Assembly (NCBI GenBank): GCA_024362935.1
Contig: JANCRA010000004.1
Coordinates: 18,608,621-18,672,620 of the forward strand
DNA length: 64,000 bases
DNA from: Setophaga petechia
Lineage: Eukaryota; Chordata; Aves; Passeriformes; Parulidae
Direction: 5' to 3'
Below, one piece after another: positions 28,130 to 42,700 of the stretch (positions within the stretch are counted from its first letter, which is position 1; the number at the start of each line of letters is the position of its first letter). Under the pieces are notes generated by a model that worked only from the letters and a program-made list of their open reading frames with translations, was not told the DNA's origin and did no database searches. Made by a program: the position numbers and the translations under genes.

Positions 28130-28370
28130 AGAGCTGTGTGTGCCAGGTCCCATGCCAAGGGCCAGCCCTGCCCTGACCGAAGCAGGGGTGCCCGGAGGAG
28201 CGCTGCTGCCCCCAGCGCCCCGCTCCCCTGAGAAGGGCCAGCCCTGCTGCGGGGTTTCGCTCCGACACCTCTCCTACGGAGCTGCACCACCGCAGGGCTC
28301 AGAGGCAAGGAATGCTCTGTGCCGGCCCTCCCTGCTGGGGCAAGTTCCTTCTGTCTGGGCATGAGAAAAC
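28130..28370. other. Isolated GC-rich patch in intron 2
   Basis: A short block with many CpGs in AT-rich intron. It leaves frames of about 95-124 codons open on both strands, which is expected from composition. No recognisable repeat, promoter element or protein. Could be a small CpG island or an old insertion. Confidence 0.35.
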
Positions 28371-31300
28371 TGGGTACAACATTTCTTTATGACACAGAGC
28401 CCTTCTGGGGGCTGGGCACCAGCACACGGGTTTTGCTTGCAGTGGAATACAGGGACTTTTTAGCCGGTACTTATCTCAGTTTTTATCACAATCCTCGCTG
28501 GGCCAACACAGAAGCAAGAGGTGTTCTCTCTCCCTGGGTCCAGAGACACAGAGATATTCATTAACTCGCCTGCAGTCACCTGGTGAGACAACGGCGGGGT
28601 TGGGGACCAGGGACAAGGATTTTTAAGTCCTTGCAACTAAATATTGAGTCATACTTTACATTTTCATCACAACCATAGCATTCAAGTTCCTCTTACACCA
28701 GCATTCCCACCCTCTTCCTTCAGAGGAACTATGTAACTGCAATTAGAAATCACACCCAGCTTGCAGAGCTTCACACAGAAAGAAAATGTTTCAACATATA
28801 CAAGTGCACAGGAATGCTGTATGTAAACATACCATCTGATTTCTTTTTCAAGAAGCAAAAAAGAATAAGTTTACAAAGAAATCAGTTGTACTGCAGAAAT
28901 ACAAACCCGCTCATGTGCTGTGAAAGTCAGTGCACAGTGCTGTGAAAGAATATGGGGTTTAAACTATGTCAATTAGATTCAATAAATCCACTCATATGAG
29001 CAAAGTCTAAGGCTAAGGAGTTAAAAAAAGACCATACCAATTATCCGATGTCCACAGGAATACAAATTTACTTGCTTTATAATGACATCAGTACTAGTCC
29101 ATAAGCTTTCTTAACCTAGCCACAATTTTTTGACAGATCCAGCCACTGATTTTGAAAGGCTCTACTTCCTAAAACAGTGTCACAATGTGGCACATAATTA
29201 GATGTAATACCCATTTCTACAAAATAAACTGTCCCAGCAGTCAAATTGTTGGTAATTATGGGAAGCACAAAGTCTACATCAAGAAGCTGACATTAGCATC
29301 TGAGATACTGACAGTAGGCAGCCTGTCAGGGTAAGCGGCCAATGACTGCCCCCCACCAAGAATAATTCTTAAGGACAAGTAGCTTCCACTACAAATAATG
29401 TATTCCACTTTTTTTTTTTTTCCAGAAGTCATATAAAGATTGTTCTTTCTCCCTTTTACTAAGATTAGATACTGCATCAAGCATAGTGTTTAAAGACCTC
29501 TGCTTTAGAAACCATGACTGCTTTTAAATACATGCTAGGTCATTAGAAATGGATGTTTTGGTATTAAAGAAATCAATAGCCACTTATGACATTGACATGA
29601 AACAGTCCTCCATTTCATGCCAAAAATCTATTTTGATCACTCTTGTGTCCTAAAAATTGAAATACTTCGCATACTTATTAGATTTTCATCACAAAATATT
29701 TTCAAAGCAGAACATTCTTCCCAGCACATCCCACTCAAAAAAACTCACAGTGAAATGGGATTGACTAAGACCAGTGGTGTTTCCCCTTGAAAAAAGTAGT
29801 GACCCCGTGCACCCCAACATAACAGGAATGCACAGCAGTCTGAGAGGGAATGGAGTTTTCCTCCAGCTCCCAGAAATTCCCTCACTACCTCTTCTACTAT
29901 GAAGGGTTGTCAATTTGTCGCCCTCACTGCCAGCAGACAATAGGTGGTGACATCACCAAAGGACTTCCAAAGGAGGATACAGATGCTCTGGAGGGACACT
30001 GAAAACTCACTGGGCTGTAAATTCAGGGCCGAGGTCTTCTTGTCAGCAACCACCACAAAGAAGTAGAGGAAGTGGCATGGCCACTGAACAATGGAGAGGT
30101 CAAGCAGTTCACAGCCATTTCATGACCCAGACAAACCTAGGTCAAGAGATTCAGGTAGCAACTTGGCGTGGGCATGAGTTACAGCACAAATGAATTGTTT
30201 TAACAAATCAGCTTTGGTCAATTAAACCTAACAAGATGTATTGCATCACAGAGCCAGGTTCTTGACACTAAGGCCAGGAGCTGAGGCCAGCCTCATAAAA
30301 CACATCTTTTAACATGGCATAACAAATTTAAGGTAATCCATCTAGAAACTGCAGATGTCAGAGTAAGTTGTCTTGATTAGGATAAATTTTCACACTTTTA
30401 AATCAGGGACACTGGAGTGGAGTTATCCCTTCAAAAAGTCTGGCATCATTTTCAATGGCATTTCTCAGGCAATGGAAAGCTGATGCTGCAGTAAGTGTAT
30501 TTGCTATCTCTCAGACACAATGCACATCCGTAATAATCTTCTAAACATTTCCCTGTTAGCTACTTCACAAAAAAGGCTGAAAATGGTTTGGCGTTTTAGC
30601 CCAATGCAATTCACATGCCAAAATATATACTATTTTAATTTCATTCAATTTCTAACGGTATAGAGTTTTTAATTACTGAATTCTAAAGCATGCACATTGT
30701 TTTGTTTCTATTTTTAAAGAAAAATATGCAAATCTTATGACACCTCAGAAGACAGCTTATGAGGGATATGGCAAGGAAGTTTACTGGAAATTAAAACACA
30801 ATGCTACATTTAGGATGAATAGATAACCATCTTTCAGTTGTTTAAATCGATCCTTTATGAAAAAAATTGTAGAAACTCAGGTTAATATTGCATGGAGATC
30901 AGGAAGTCAAATACCTAAACAATATGTTCAAAAGACAGATACTTATAATTATCAATTGTTAAATAATTCCAAACAATATAGAATATACTTACCTGTGCAT
31001 ACCATTTGTCTCCAACAAACAATCACAGAATATTTTCCTTAATTTCTCAACAACAACACCAAATTTCTCAGAGTTCACTACCTGTTCATTTTTGCATTTG
31101 GCTTTCCTGTTCACTTTCTAAGAAAGAAAATGGGAACAGTTTTGATCAATTTCCATATGCATTTTATTCAGAGGGAAAATAAAAAGCCCATTTAAAGCCA
31201 CTGAGATGTCTTTAGTGGAGGTGCCTTTATGGAAGGACAAGGATACTGGAAAACTTGACATGTCCCTTCTACTCTGGAGATGTGCAGTCACTTAATAAAA

Positions 31301-31730
31301 AAGTGCAAGGTTTCACTGAGAAAAAGAACACAATGATTGAAGGGGATTCAGCTAAGCTTCCACACCCTTCCTCAACACAGTAACTTCTCCTTATTCAAAT
31401 AGTATTTCTTGGAGTAAAAACAAGCAAACATACATGTCATTTAAAAATTCCAAACACCAAAGGCAGTTAGGAACAAATTAAGGTTAAAATTACTCCAAGG
31501 TCCCCATAATTTTAAGTCACCTTTCTGACTTGAAGAGAGGTCTCATATAAAGTGGAACATAACACACAAGAGTCATAAGGCATGAAGGCAAAAGCTCTGG
31601 TCCTCAAGTAATCTAAAAACATTCAAAACACTTTGATTGATAAACAAACTTTAGACAATCAGCCATTTCTGAAAATGCCCCCCAAACACCAAGTGCCCAT
31701 CTGAAGTGCTCACCTCCCACCGCTCTTTTT

Positions 31731-31765
31731 GGGGACAGGGCGGAGATGGGACTGGGTGGGGGGGG
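31731..31765 (+). other. G-quadruplex motif
   Basis: Five G runs: GGGG-ACA-GGG-CGGAGAT-GGG-ACT-GGG-T-GGGGGGGG, on the NFIB template strand. Confidence 0.6.
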
Positions 31766-34499
31766 CAGGTGGACTAGGATAAAAGTCACATTACAATGTA
31801 AATGTTCCCAAGAAGCAGCTAAAGAAATATATTTATTTAAAATTTAAAAAGCACGATATACTTCAGAAAAGGAAAGAATCCCCCTCAGAGAAGAACTGGT
31901 GGGGAGAGCGCAAGTAAACTTTTTGTCATAAAAATGATGATGGGGAGGAAATATAAACAACTCTGCTAGAAGAATGCTTCCAGGTTCACACTTGTCACAC
32001 TCACTGCTACAAGACAGTACAATAGACACACCAAAATGAACTCTGCTTTCTCTAAGTCAGAGCTAATAATCTGAGATTTACTTCCCTTTTAATAGCTTCT
32101 GAGACTTTCAAACCTCTTCTAATCCAGGTTTCAATGCTCTGAGCCATGGTTTTAGCAAAAACATCTAAAAATTCCACCAGAGTTTAAAATTACAAAAATT
32201 AAAAAGAGATGCAGAGTAAAATCATGAAACCTCCCTAAAATTAATGACATCTTTGTTTGACATTGTCAAACAAACTGAATAGTATCAGAGACTTCCTTCC
32301 CTTTTCACAATCACTTAGTATCTGTAAAGCAGGTCCTCATAAGGAGCCTTCTTCACCCCACAATGGAAGGAGCAACCCTATTCAGTTAACATAGCCATTT
32401 AACCTGATCTGAAAACCATCCTCGTCCCAGCAATTACATCAAAGAAACATTTCACCTTGCTGTTGAGACTGGAAAGTAGCACTTCAGGAAACCTCTTGAG
32501 TTACAGTGTTTGGCATTGTGGACCCCATTTCAGAGGGCCACCTGTCCTTGACATGACTATGCTACTACACTAGCAGCAGGGAAGAGGAGAAGGAGGAAAC
32601 ACAGAGAAAACAAAAAAAGAAAGCTATATAAGGAAGTGGACTTGACAGCAACCTCATGCAATTAAATTAACTTTAAAATCCAACCTGCAGTGGCATTTAG
32701 CGTTCAATTATTTTCATGAAGTTTTCACAGTTACAGTGAATTCAAATATGTATGAACATTTAAGAAATTTAAAACATAAAAACCTGCTTTAAGTTGAGGT
32801 ATTTCCTATATTAATGAGTCCTCTTGTATACAGTTTAGAATAATCCTTTTTGTTCACAGTATTCCATCTGAAACTACCACAAAACAAGAATTTTCTGATT
32901 CATTTTCCATTCTTTACTTTATCACTTCTTGTTTTGAACTAAATGTCACTCATAAATTAACAATGACCCCTGTGTTTTCAAGTAGTTGAACAGAATTTAT
33001 TTAAACTTAAGTTTCTTTTATCTTAAACACAATTGATGTTATTAACCCTGTGAAAATTAGTGTATCAGGTAAGAAAAATCAGAATTAGGTAAATGTTCCT
33101 TCCTGAAATACACATAACTTTAATTCCTGTTAACAGTAAATAATTTAGCACTAAATAGTGCTAAATAGTGGAAATTTTCATTTTCTTTTTCATGACCTGC
33201 ATTCCTGCTCTTAAGAAAGCTTTTTTAAATTAAAAAGAAAAAATTAAACATTTTGAATTCTGCAAAACTACTTTCTGAATGCTAGTTCACACATCAATGT
33301 TCTGAAAAAATGAAAATTGGTAAGTGGCTTTTCAAGATGTTTCAGTATCCTAGATCTTCATAAACAAAGAAACTATAATAATCAATTGAGAAATATTATT
33401 ACATCCATATATAGACTGGATTAACCTCCATTTCCTAATGGCAAATGTCTTTCTTGCCCATAATTTTCAATACAATAGAGACAGTCAACAACATAATAGT
33501 TATCGAAAATTTTATGTTAGAAAACTGGAAAATAATAATAACAGTGTCTTTTTCAGTTGACACAAAAAAGTTTTTTTAAATTTGCGTTCCCTTCACGCCT
33601 CAACAGACTGGAATTATCCAGAGCAATTCAGTTTTTAAAAGGTTGATTATTCCCTATGAGATTTTTAAACCACTAGAAGTTTTTCTCATATTAGAGCAGA
33701 CAATATATAAACTGATACTTCTGGTTCTGTACTGGCTTTCTGATTCAAAATTGAGATTTAGAGCAGGGGATCACATGCCATTTCACTGTGCAAGAAACAA
33801 GGTCCTGAAGCATATAGAAGCCTGTAGGTACAGGCAGTAATAAGCTCCATTCCCTGCTGTTCCTGCTGTAACTCATCATTTGCCGTGTAAACTCCCAACA
33901 AATCACCTTGCACTTTGATATATCCTTCTGCAAAACAGGTAAAATGCTCTACTGCGTGTTCCCAGGTAAAGTATTCAGAAGGAGGCAAATCATTACAATT
34001 AAATGAAGTAGAAACAATCAGCAAATGTTTGATTCATCTAAGCTCATTGCTTTTTATTAATTGCATGTGGGAACATCAGCGCACACAAAAAAATGTGAAC
34101 CCTCATCCAAAATCTATCTGGGTGGCGTGGTATTTAGGCATATGACCATAATATGAATTAACCAGGAACTGCTTAAAATATTATTTTGAGCGTGATTTTA
34201 AGTGGGAAATTCATGTAGTCACAGCAAACTAACCAAAACAATTTCATTATCATTTAAAAATATTAACAAAATGACTACACAATAAATTTTCTTAACTTAC
34301 AGAATGAAAACTCAAATGTGTCTACTATGTAAACCTCTTTCAAAATTTGAGCTCCCTATAGACATAAATTGACAAAATTCAAAAAAGTTTTTAAAAAGAT
34401 TAAGCCATTGATAAACCCACCCACTCCCGCAATTCAGACATATCTCCTTATAAAAGAATTAGAATTCCTTCTGGAGGAGGGCATGTTTTCCAAGTAAGA

Positions 34500-34990
34500 C
34501 AAGACACACGTGTTGCCAGGACTGTCTGAACCGAGAAAGCGATATCCCCACTTGGCTGGGGATTGCCAGTTTGCTGCCATTAAGCTCAGGGCAGAAGCGT
34601 TTCGGCTTGATGTGGCGGCAGCACTCTGGACCCAGCTGAGGTTATCTGCAAGCACGCTCTTCAGGAGCATGGGCACCACACCGGGGTGTGCCCGTGCCCC
34701 CTCCCACGCCCCCCCAGCAGGGCATGGCACCTGCAGCACAGCAGGGCACTGCCAACCTCCCCAGCACAGGGCCAGCTCAGCACGAGAGCCCTGCATACAA
34801 AATTCTCCCCTTGGCCGGCCAGTGCCCTCACTGCTCTCTAATCTTTCTCTTGCTTTTTTCATTTTTCTCCCTGTCCCAGTAGCCCCCCTCCAATCCTCAA
34901 GAGACAGGACACAGTCTAGCAACTCAGGGACTCACATAGGCCAGGCTTCCTTCTGTGCAGCCCTTTGGGTAGAGCTGCTAATCCTTCTTA
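34500..34990. other. GC-rich patch with opposed open frames
   Basis: A roughly 0.45 kb GC-rich block beginning with CACGTG (an E-box). Both strands hold a 162-codon open frame (34434-34922 minus, 34510-34998 plus), of which neither has a recognisable domain; proline, alanine and serine bias reflects composition. I read it as noncoding. Confidence 0.35.
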
Positions 34991-35388
34991 TTAATTAACA
35001 AGATAATCACAGTTAACCGGAAAGCAATATTAATGTTAACTATCTAGGAAACTTCCAAGAGAAATTATTTATTCTTTTTGCCAATCTTCTGATAACAAAG
35101 ATGCACAGCTGGAGCTGTGGTAGCATCTTTATGATGTAAGAAGTTAAAAAATGAAGAGTGCCTGAATGTTACGGGACTAAGGACATCTGCATCTATTTTC
35201 TTCCCCACTCCCTAGATATTTTAAAAGAGCCTCTCCTCCTTTGACTCCCGACTTTATTAACAACTGGGAACGTTGGATCCCCCAGTTATATCACCCTTAC
35301 ATAATGACAAAGGAGAGTGTAAACAGTAACATGACTGTTCAGAGACGTGTACTCTGAGAGACACATGTGCTAAAACCACTTAAAAATC

Positions 35389-35415
35389 TTAACATTTAAC
35401 ACTGCTAAATGTTAA
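35389..35415. repeat. Inverted repeat, perfect 10-bp arms
   Basis: TTAACATTTA (35389-35398) and its exact reverse complement (35406-35415) with a 7-nt spacer. Confidence 0.6.
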
Positions 35416-35735
35416 CATGTAGCACTACTTCAGTTCTTTAAACCCTCAAACTCCCAAGGTGTACTATGCTTTATTCAGCATATGCTGAATTACCTAACAT
35501 CAAGTTTGCATTTTATTCATGCTGCAAAAAAAAAAAGTAGTGGAGATGATGAGGGAATTCAGAATTCTGCAGACAAGGCACATTGCTATAGATATTTTAA
35601 GTTTTAGAAAAAATAAGACAATTTCTAGCTTTTTAATTAGTCACTGTAAGAGTAAGTAAAACATCCGTCTGAAGGAGAGATTTATATTATCTTGGTTCTG
35701 TTGCAGCAAACAAGTACTGCAGCTTTCATTCACTG

Positions 35736-35863
35736 ATTGTCAAAAACTTTCCAATGTGCCCACTGCAATGCGGATGCCAACCAACGAATCAAAGGCATTC
35801 AGCAACTAGACAAAGAGGGTCTGATGCCAACCTCGGTGCCACTGGCAACCATTATTGGCATCA
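35736..35863. repeat. Duplicated intronic element, copy A
   Basis: The core (35762-35852) is about 80% identical to copy B 762 bp away: the first 24 bp (from ACTGCAATGCGGATGCC) and the last 17 bp (GGTGCCACTGGCAACCA) are identical. The copy contains a 9-bp inverted repeat TGATGCCAA (35822-35830) / TTGGCATCA (35855-35863) enclosing GGTGCC-ACT-GGCAACC (35835-35850), which resembles an RFX X-box and includes the perfect palindrome TGCCACTGGCA. Several TTGGC/GCCAA half-sites of the NFI type are present. It could be regulatory or an unrecognised old repeat family. Confidence 0.7.
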
Positions 35864-36494
35864 AGCACATTGTCTGCCTTTTTTTTCCCTCTCCTGGCAC
35901 TCGACAAACAAAATGGCGGTTCTTGTAGCAACGGGAACACAGTATAAGCGCTGCGCTGAATTAAATACCATCAAATGATTTTATGGACTGAAATGCATTT
36001 CATACCAAATGATAGACACACTCTGATGCTCACAGGAAAAAAAAAAAAAAGGACAATTCTGTCGATAGAAAAATGTTCACACCATTTTCAAGTTTGGGTT
36101 TTATAAACGATCTGTGTGGGACACACGCACCCCCCTGATACACACAACAAGCAGAGCCCCATAGAAGCCCGTTGTGATTAATAGTTATTTTCATGTTAAA
36201 CATTGATCACAATGTGTACTTCCCATTTTCTTCCTCCTTTTCAGTCAAAGGAGCAGCATTGCAACCTATGTCAATCCTTTTTTTTCTTTTTTTTTCTTTA
36301 AGAGGATAGCATAAAATGAATAGAGGGGAAAAAAGATGCTGAAATTTGAGATGAGTGAAAAGTAGCATTTGATGAAGTTCATCAATGATAGGACTTCATA
36401 GATCAGTACTTATTTCTTCTTTCAAGGCAGACATGGAAGTAGAAGCTCTTTTTGTTAAGAACTGAAAACATTATTGACACTTCTAGATCTGGAA

Positions 36495-36620
36495 ATTGTC
36501 AATATATTGTAACATTACTCTGTACTGCAATGCGGATGCCAACCAACAAATCACAGACATCCTAGGCTAAACAAAGAAGGTCTGATGCCAATCCTGGTGC
36601 CACTGGCAACCATCACTGGC
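36495..36620. repeat. Duplicated intronic element, copy B
   Basis: Same orientation as copy A. It keeps the opening 24-bp block (from 36524), GGTCTGATGCCAA, and the X-box-like GGTGCCACTGGCAACC, but has lost the right arm of the outer inverted repeat; TGGCACTCGA at its end matches sequence about 35 bp further out in copy A, so B probably has a deletion there. Confidence 0.7.
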
Positions 36621-39151
36621 ACTCGAACTATCCTTCCTCCTCTTTTTCCCCCTAATCTTCTATTTTAAAGCAACAAAAAGAGCATACTACTTGGCCTCTT
36701 TTTTCATTTTGTGTCCTAATTTCTTCTTCATATTTTGTTCAGCGATTTAATTTTTTTATGTTTCCACTTAGATTTTACATGGTGCTATTAGGTGTCTATA
36801 TGTTCTGAAAGATTAATAAAAAGCAAAACGCCACAGGTATAATGCAACATTTTTGGTTGACTTCATGCATACCTTTCACAGAGCCTGGCATTCTTAACCA
36901 AGTACCCTAAAAAGTGCCACAATTAACCTGATTTCAATGAATTTAGAGAATCAAAGTTTGATAAAATGGAAAAAAAAGTGACATAGACAACTTAATACAA
37001 CTTTTTCAAGAAGAGAGCCAACAGATGTTAATGGAAGCCCTAAAGTAAAGCAGCAAAATACAAAAGACATACAGTTAGTAATAAACAAAAGGGTCTTCTA
37101 TGAGTGCCTTGGAAATAGAAATTAGCCAGCTTCATTTTCAGTATATTCTCAAAGTAGCATTGTGTAACTTTGAAAGTTATAATATTACAACATGCTTAAC
37201 TTCCCCATTTCCAATTAGACAAAAGTGTTTTAAATAAACTTATATTCTCAATACATTTAAATCAACAAAATCGGCTATGCCCTGCAATTCCTTCTCCCAC
37301 TTCAAGTTACTGCCTTTCAACAACTTATAAGTCAACAGTGCGTTAAGAGTACTCTGACCCCAGTTTCTTTGGCTCAAGAGGTACTTAAACTGTTTTGCCT
37401 CCCTTTGTAGTTTTGACTTTTAGAGACAGGTAAATCCATAGAATTAATCAGTAAGTTATGACTTAGGCTATATGCATTGATAATATAATTTGATTTTTTT
37501 TTTCTACAAAAGGAATTTAAAGGTAAAAATTACTTGTAATTAAGCTATTTTGTTTAATGTTGTCAAAGAAATCTTTCTTCCTAAATTATTTGGGATCAGA
37601 TTTACCAGACTCCGCAGCTACTTAAAGTCACTGTAAAATACGTAAACATGTCTACTGCTGTGGAGAGACAAAAAAACCCCCCAAAAATACTAGGGGGAGT
37701 GCGGGGGTGGGGGGAGAAGCCGATATTTTTTTCACAATAAATAATACATACATTCACAAAAACAGTTCTTCACTTGCATGAGTAAATGTTAAAAGATAAT
37801 TACTTATAAAAAATATATCATTGTGCAGTTCTCCTCTTAAAAAACGAGTATACACCAAATGAAGCCATGCAATTTTACATTTTTGTTACTAACAAAATCA
37901 ATTCAATTTGTTTTCCAGTTAAATCCCATAGTTATTTACCAAGCATCAGATAACAGCCTGCCATCTGCCCTTCTGCAGGCCATTTCTACCTACTATCAGG
38001 CCAAGTTGTGAAATGGCCCACCATCTGCAGATGGTCGAACTTTCCCTAGTTGAGATCTGTGGCTAAAAAATAAATGCATTATTACTGCTGATCAGCCAGC
38101 ATTACAAAGACACTTAGAAGACAGTATCATTATCAGAAAGAACCAAAATGACCCTAACAGAGAAAAAGTACTTCAGAAGACTTACTATCAGAGAAATAAA
38201 AAGAAAGAAAAAAACAAACCAACACCGTTATCTACTTAAAACCACTTACAATTTTAGGGAACCTGCCTATGGGTGTTGCTATTGAATATCCAATATACGA
38301 AATATGGCTAGTAGGTTTTCCCCTGACACGTGATTATCAGAAGCCCTGTTTTTATTTTCATTCTGTAATACTAAGTTTAAGAAGCTTTTCTATAGAGCTC
38401 CTGCAATTTTCCACATTTCAATTACCTGCCAAATAAAAGTATATGAGTGTGATTATGAAAATATACCCTTCATAAAAATTTCTCAAAAATATTACGACCT
38501 GGATCTTTGTTTTAAAGCTCAGACAGATAAGATGAGCTACTGATGTAAAATATGAATAAGACATTACATATTGATGCTGCAATTCTGATTCTATTTGGCA
38601 TTTACATGAAATACAGTCATGATAAAGTATTTTCAAGCTTTGCTTTATAGGTATGAAAAAGTCTACAATTGCTCTTCTATGCGATCAGTTTAAGGATTAC
38701 TTCTTGATTAATTATAACATCAAAGACAATAATAAATATTTGTAGTATTTATTGTGACTGTGCAATTGCATATACCTGCATCCGTTCCTAATGGTACTGG
38801 GGTGGGGGGGGTTGTTTTATTTTTCTTTAAAAACAAAATTTGAAAACAATAACATTTTCTGAAGTCACAACTATGTATTGCCACTTTTTCACAATAAATA
38901 AAAGGTGACTTCAGTGGAATGAAGTACTGCCTTGGTACCTGTCCTTCTCGCTTGTGAAAGAGGCACGTGTGTCAAATATGCATGTTACACAGGTCTGCAG
39001 GAATTTGTGTGTGTTAAAGTATATATGCATATATGCTGATTTGCAAATGGATATGTAGCCATACAACATCTATGGACCACAGAACAATGTTTCACTGGAA
39101 GCCAGCCCACAGCGGAAACAGGGCTACTTGGAGTCAGAGTCTGACATACTA

Positions 39152-39775
<624 letters not shown>

Positions 39776-42700
39776 TCATAACCAAAGTACCATCAAGAAA
39801 CATTTTTGAAAATCCTTAAGTGAAATACAAGATGAAGAGAATAAACACATAAAATTTACACAAATTTCATATTTCGTTCTTTGAAAGAACTATGTGAAAA
39901 TTTTATTTTGTACTCCTCCCCTCATTTCATCCCACAACTCTGCAGAAACAACATAATTTAAGAGATGCTACCAAGATGTTTTGTTCCTAACATTTAAATA
40001 TTTGAACAGCTAACATCAAGAAAAGTACCATTGCACAAAGAGGACACTGCACGGTTTTAAAAAATCTGAGCAGAAATGTTCAGAAGGCTGAGGCAAATGC
40101 CACAGTTCATTTCTCTTCTCTGTGGCACAGAAACACAAAGCATATACATGCTCAGTGTAACGCCACACAGTTCCCGCTTTTGGAGCATGCTCTCAGCAAG
40201 AGACTGCTGGTGGCACAAAGAGCATGCGCCATTAAACTTGATCCATTTTCTTATCAAACGTCCAACATTCCAGCACTGAAACAGCACCATTCCAGTGGTG
40301 GTAACTAGAGAAACCAGTATAGAGTAAGGAAAAGCAGGCAAAAGACACATGTCATATACAAATCCTGAACAGAAGCTTCTGTACTTTCAGCTCTTCTTGC
40401 TTCCCTCCCACCACCCCCAAGGTCTGTAAAATTAAGACTTTTTGAAGGTGAAAACAAAAATTACATTTATGTCCTTCCAGCAGTTCCACTGTGAATTTTG
40501 AAGCCACACAGAGTCAGTTAATTTGCTAACTGATCACATGAGTGTGGCAATTATTCTAAACCCCTTAAAAATCAATCTGAGGTGTACAATGAAAAATGGC
40601 AACTTGGCACAAACTTTGCATTCTTTGTGTTTCTACATGCTGTGGCAAAGAGACATTATGAGTCCACCGCTGGTCCAAGGCTGCTTTTGTGAAATCCATG
40701 CCATTTATTTACAGTTTCAAAATAACCCTTTCTGTTGTCTGGCTTCACCTGCAAGTTCTTATCTTCTGCCTAGCAGCAATATGGATTGCATTAAGGAGGT
40801 AATGCTTAGTTGTTGTCTACAGGCACATCCTATAGCAATTAAATTAATTTCATTTGTCTGCTTAAAGTACCATCCTACACATCCATGTTAATATCTAAAT
40901 AGACCTTCCCCAAAAACTTATTTTCCATTAACAAGTCTGCTGTTTAAAATACTGCAATCTGCTTATCAAACATTACTATATTTTGGGTTGAAAGGGAGAC
41001 CTTAGGGGAGGTGTCCTTCTTCCTGTGTGTAGGGATATTTAGTTTTAAATACCACGCAGATTGCTCATCATACTTAGTGGCACAGTGCAATCAAACTAAA
41101 ACTGAACCTTTTTTATGCAATTATATTCAAGAATACAATTAACAAACTACTATTTTAGTTACGCTGCCAGACAAGGAATAAATTATGTTTAATCAATAGG
41201 TTGATTAACTCCATTAGGTAAAAATGATGAAAGTATAACTAATGGTCTCAATTAGAGAATGCAGACTGCCATTGCAGAAGCTTCAGGCAAAGAATTCCAC
41301 ATTTAAATCTTTGAATTTCAAACAAACTTCAAAATTTCCTGAATGTTGCAAAACCCACCAGATCTAGTTACCTCTCTAACCATCCTCAAATCAAACAGAA
41401 AACAACAGAAAAGTTACAAGCAGTTTACCTATGATCATGTTGTCTTCATAGAAAAAAAAAAAATTAAGCAAAGCCGGAGAAAAAAGGAAAAAAAGAACAG
41501 AGAGGCAATATATGAAGATACTTCAGGACATACAATTTCATTACAGTATGATTCTTGTCAAAGACCTACAAAGGCAACAATTAAACTGATTAGTAGTTTC
41601 CAGCAGAGATTTGAACAATTCTGTTACTATACTGGTACATAAAACTAGGCCGTGGAAAGAGTTAAACCACAATCTGTTCTTTGTGTGGGAAGGCAGTACT
41701 GCTCTGAGCAACCACAGCCCATGATAAGACTTCCCTATCTTCATATGCTTTCTGATGCCATGCTTTTTTCCCTTTCAATTATAACTACTAAAGAAAGTTT
41801 ATTTTTTCTCCTACAGAAGTCATCTTAATTGAAGTATTGATTTTTTTTTTTTTTTTAATTAGTGGAAGCATAACGACCGTACTGTGTTAAGTCCTCACAA
41901 TTCATTTTAGGCTGAATAAAAGAGATTTACTACAAATTTTGAAAATTCTAACAGCTGGGGCTAAAAGTGGGGTGAAGGCAGGTGGATGAAGAGCTTTGGG
42001 AGAAATTAATTTTTGTCTCAATACAGTGATTTCTCCTACATCTAAACAGACTTTGGCATTTATAACTTAAAATGGCAATAAAATAAACATGGACGTATTC
42101 TACATTAGTAAAATATTGCACATCTAGTTTTAATTTTGAAGAAGAACATCATAAATTAATAAATTATTTCAGATTGATTATGCCTTGAGGTAATGCATAT
42201 AGTATTAACAATAATAAAGTATAGCACTTTATATCTATGAAAATTTTATAGAGAATTTCACTGATTAAATTCCAGTCTGTAGTAGTTGAATGCTTCCTTT
42301 TCAAAAATAGGGAGGAAAAAAACCACAAAAACATGCACACCAGAAACTCCAACCTCTTAGAAACTGTTTTCAGGTTTTTCTTTCACAGTATTGTTAAGTC
42401 GTAAAGACATATATATGGGTGAAAAGTGTTGAGAAGAAACACAGAAAAGAACATTCTGTTGGAAAGCAATTTTATCAGATTTTTTGAGCTATTCATTGTG
42501 TCCCTGGAGCATTTTCAAATGAAACTACTACTTGACATGGGGAAGTGCCCATAAAAATGATCCTAAATGGACATTTGCAATTAATCACACACATTCTCGA
42601 CCAAATCTCCTAAAAAGATATCAACATAATTTTTTTTTCTCCTTAATATTCATATAGACAATAGTAAATTATTTTTTTGTTTTTATGTGGCACTTGCTCA

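Noticed and set aside
34434..34998. Opposed 162-codon frames
   Set aside because: GC-driven, no recognisable domain, no splice link to NFIB; described only as a GC-rich patch.
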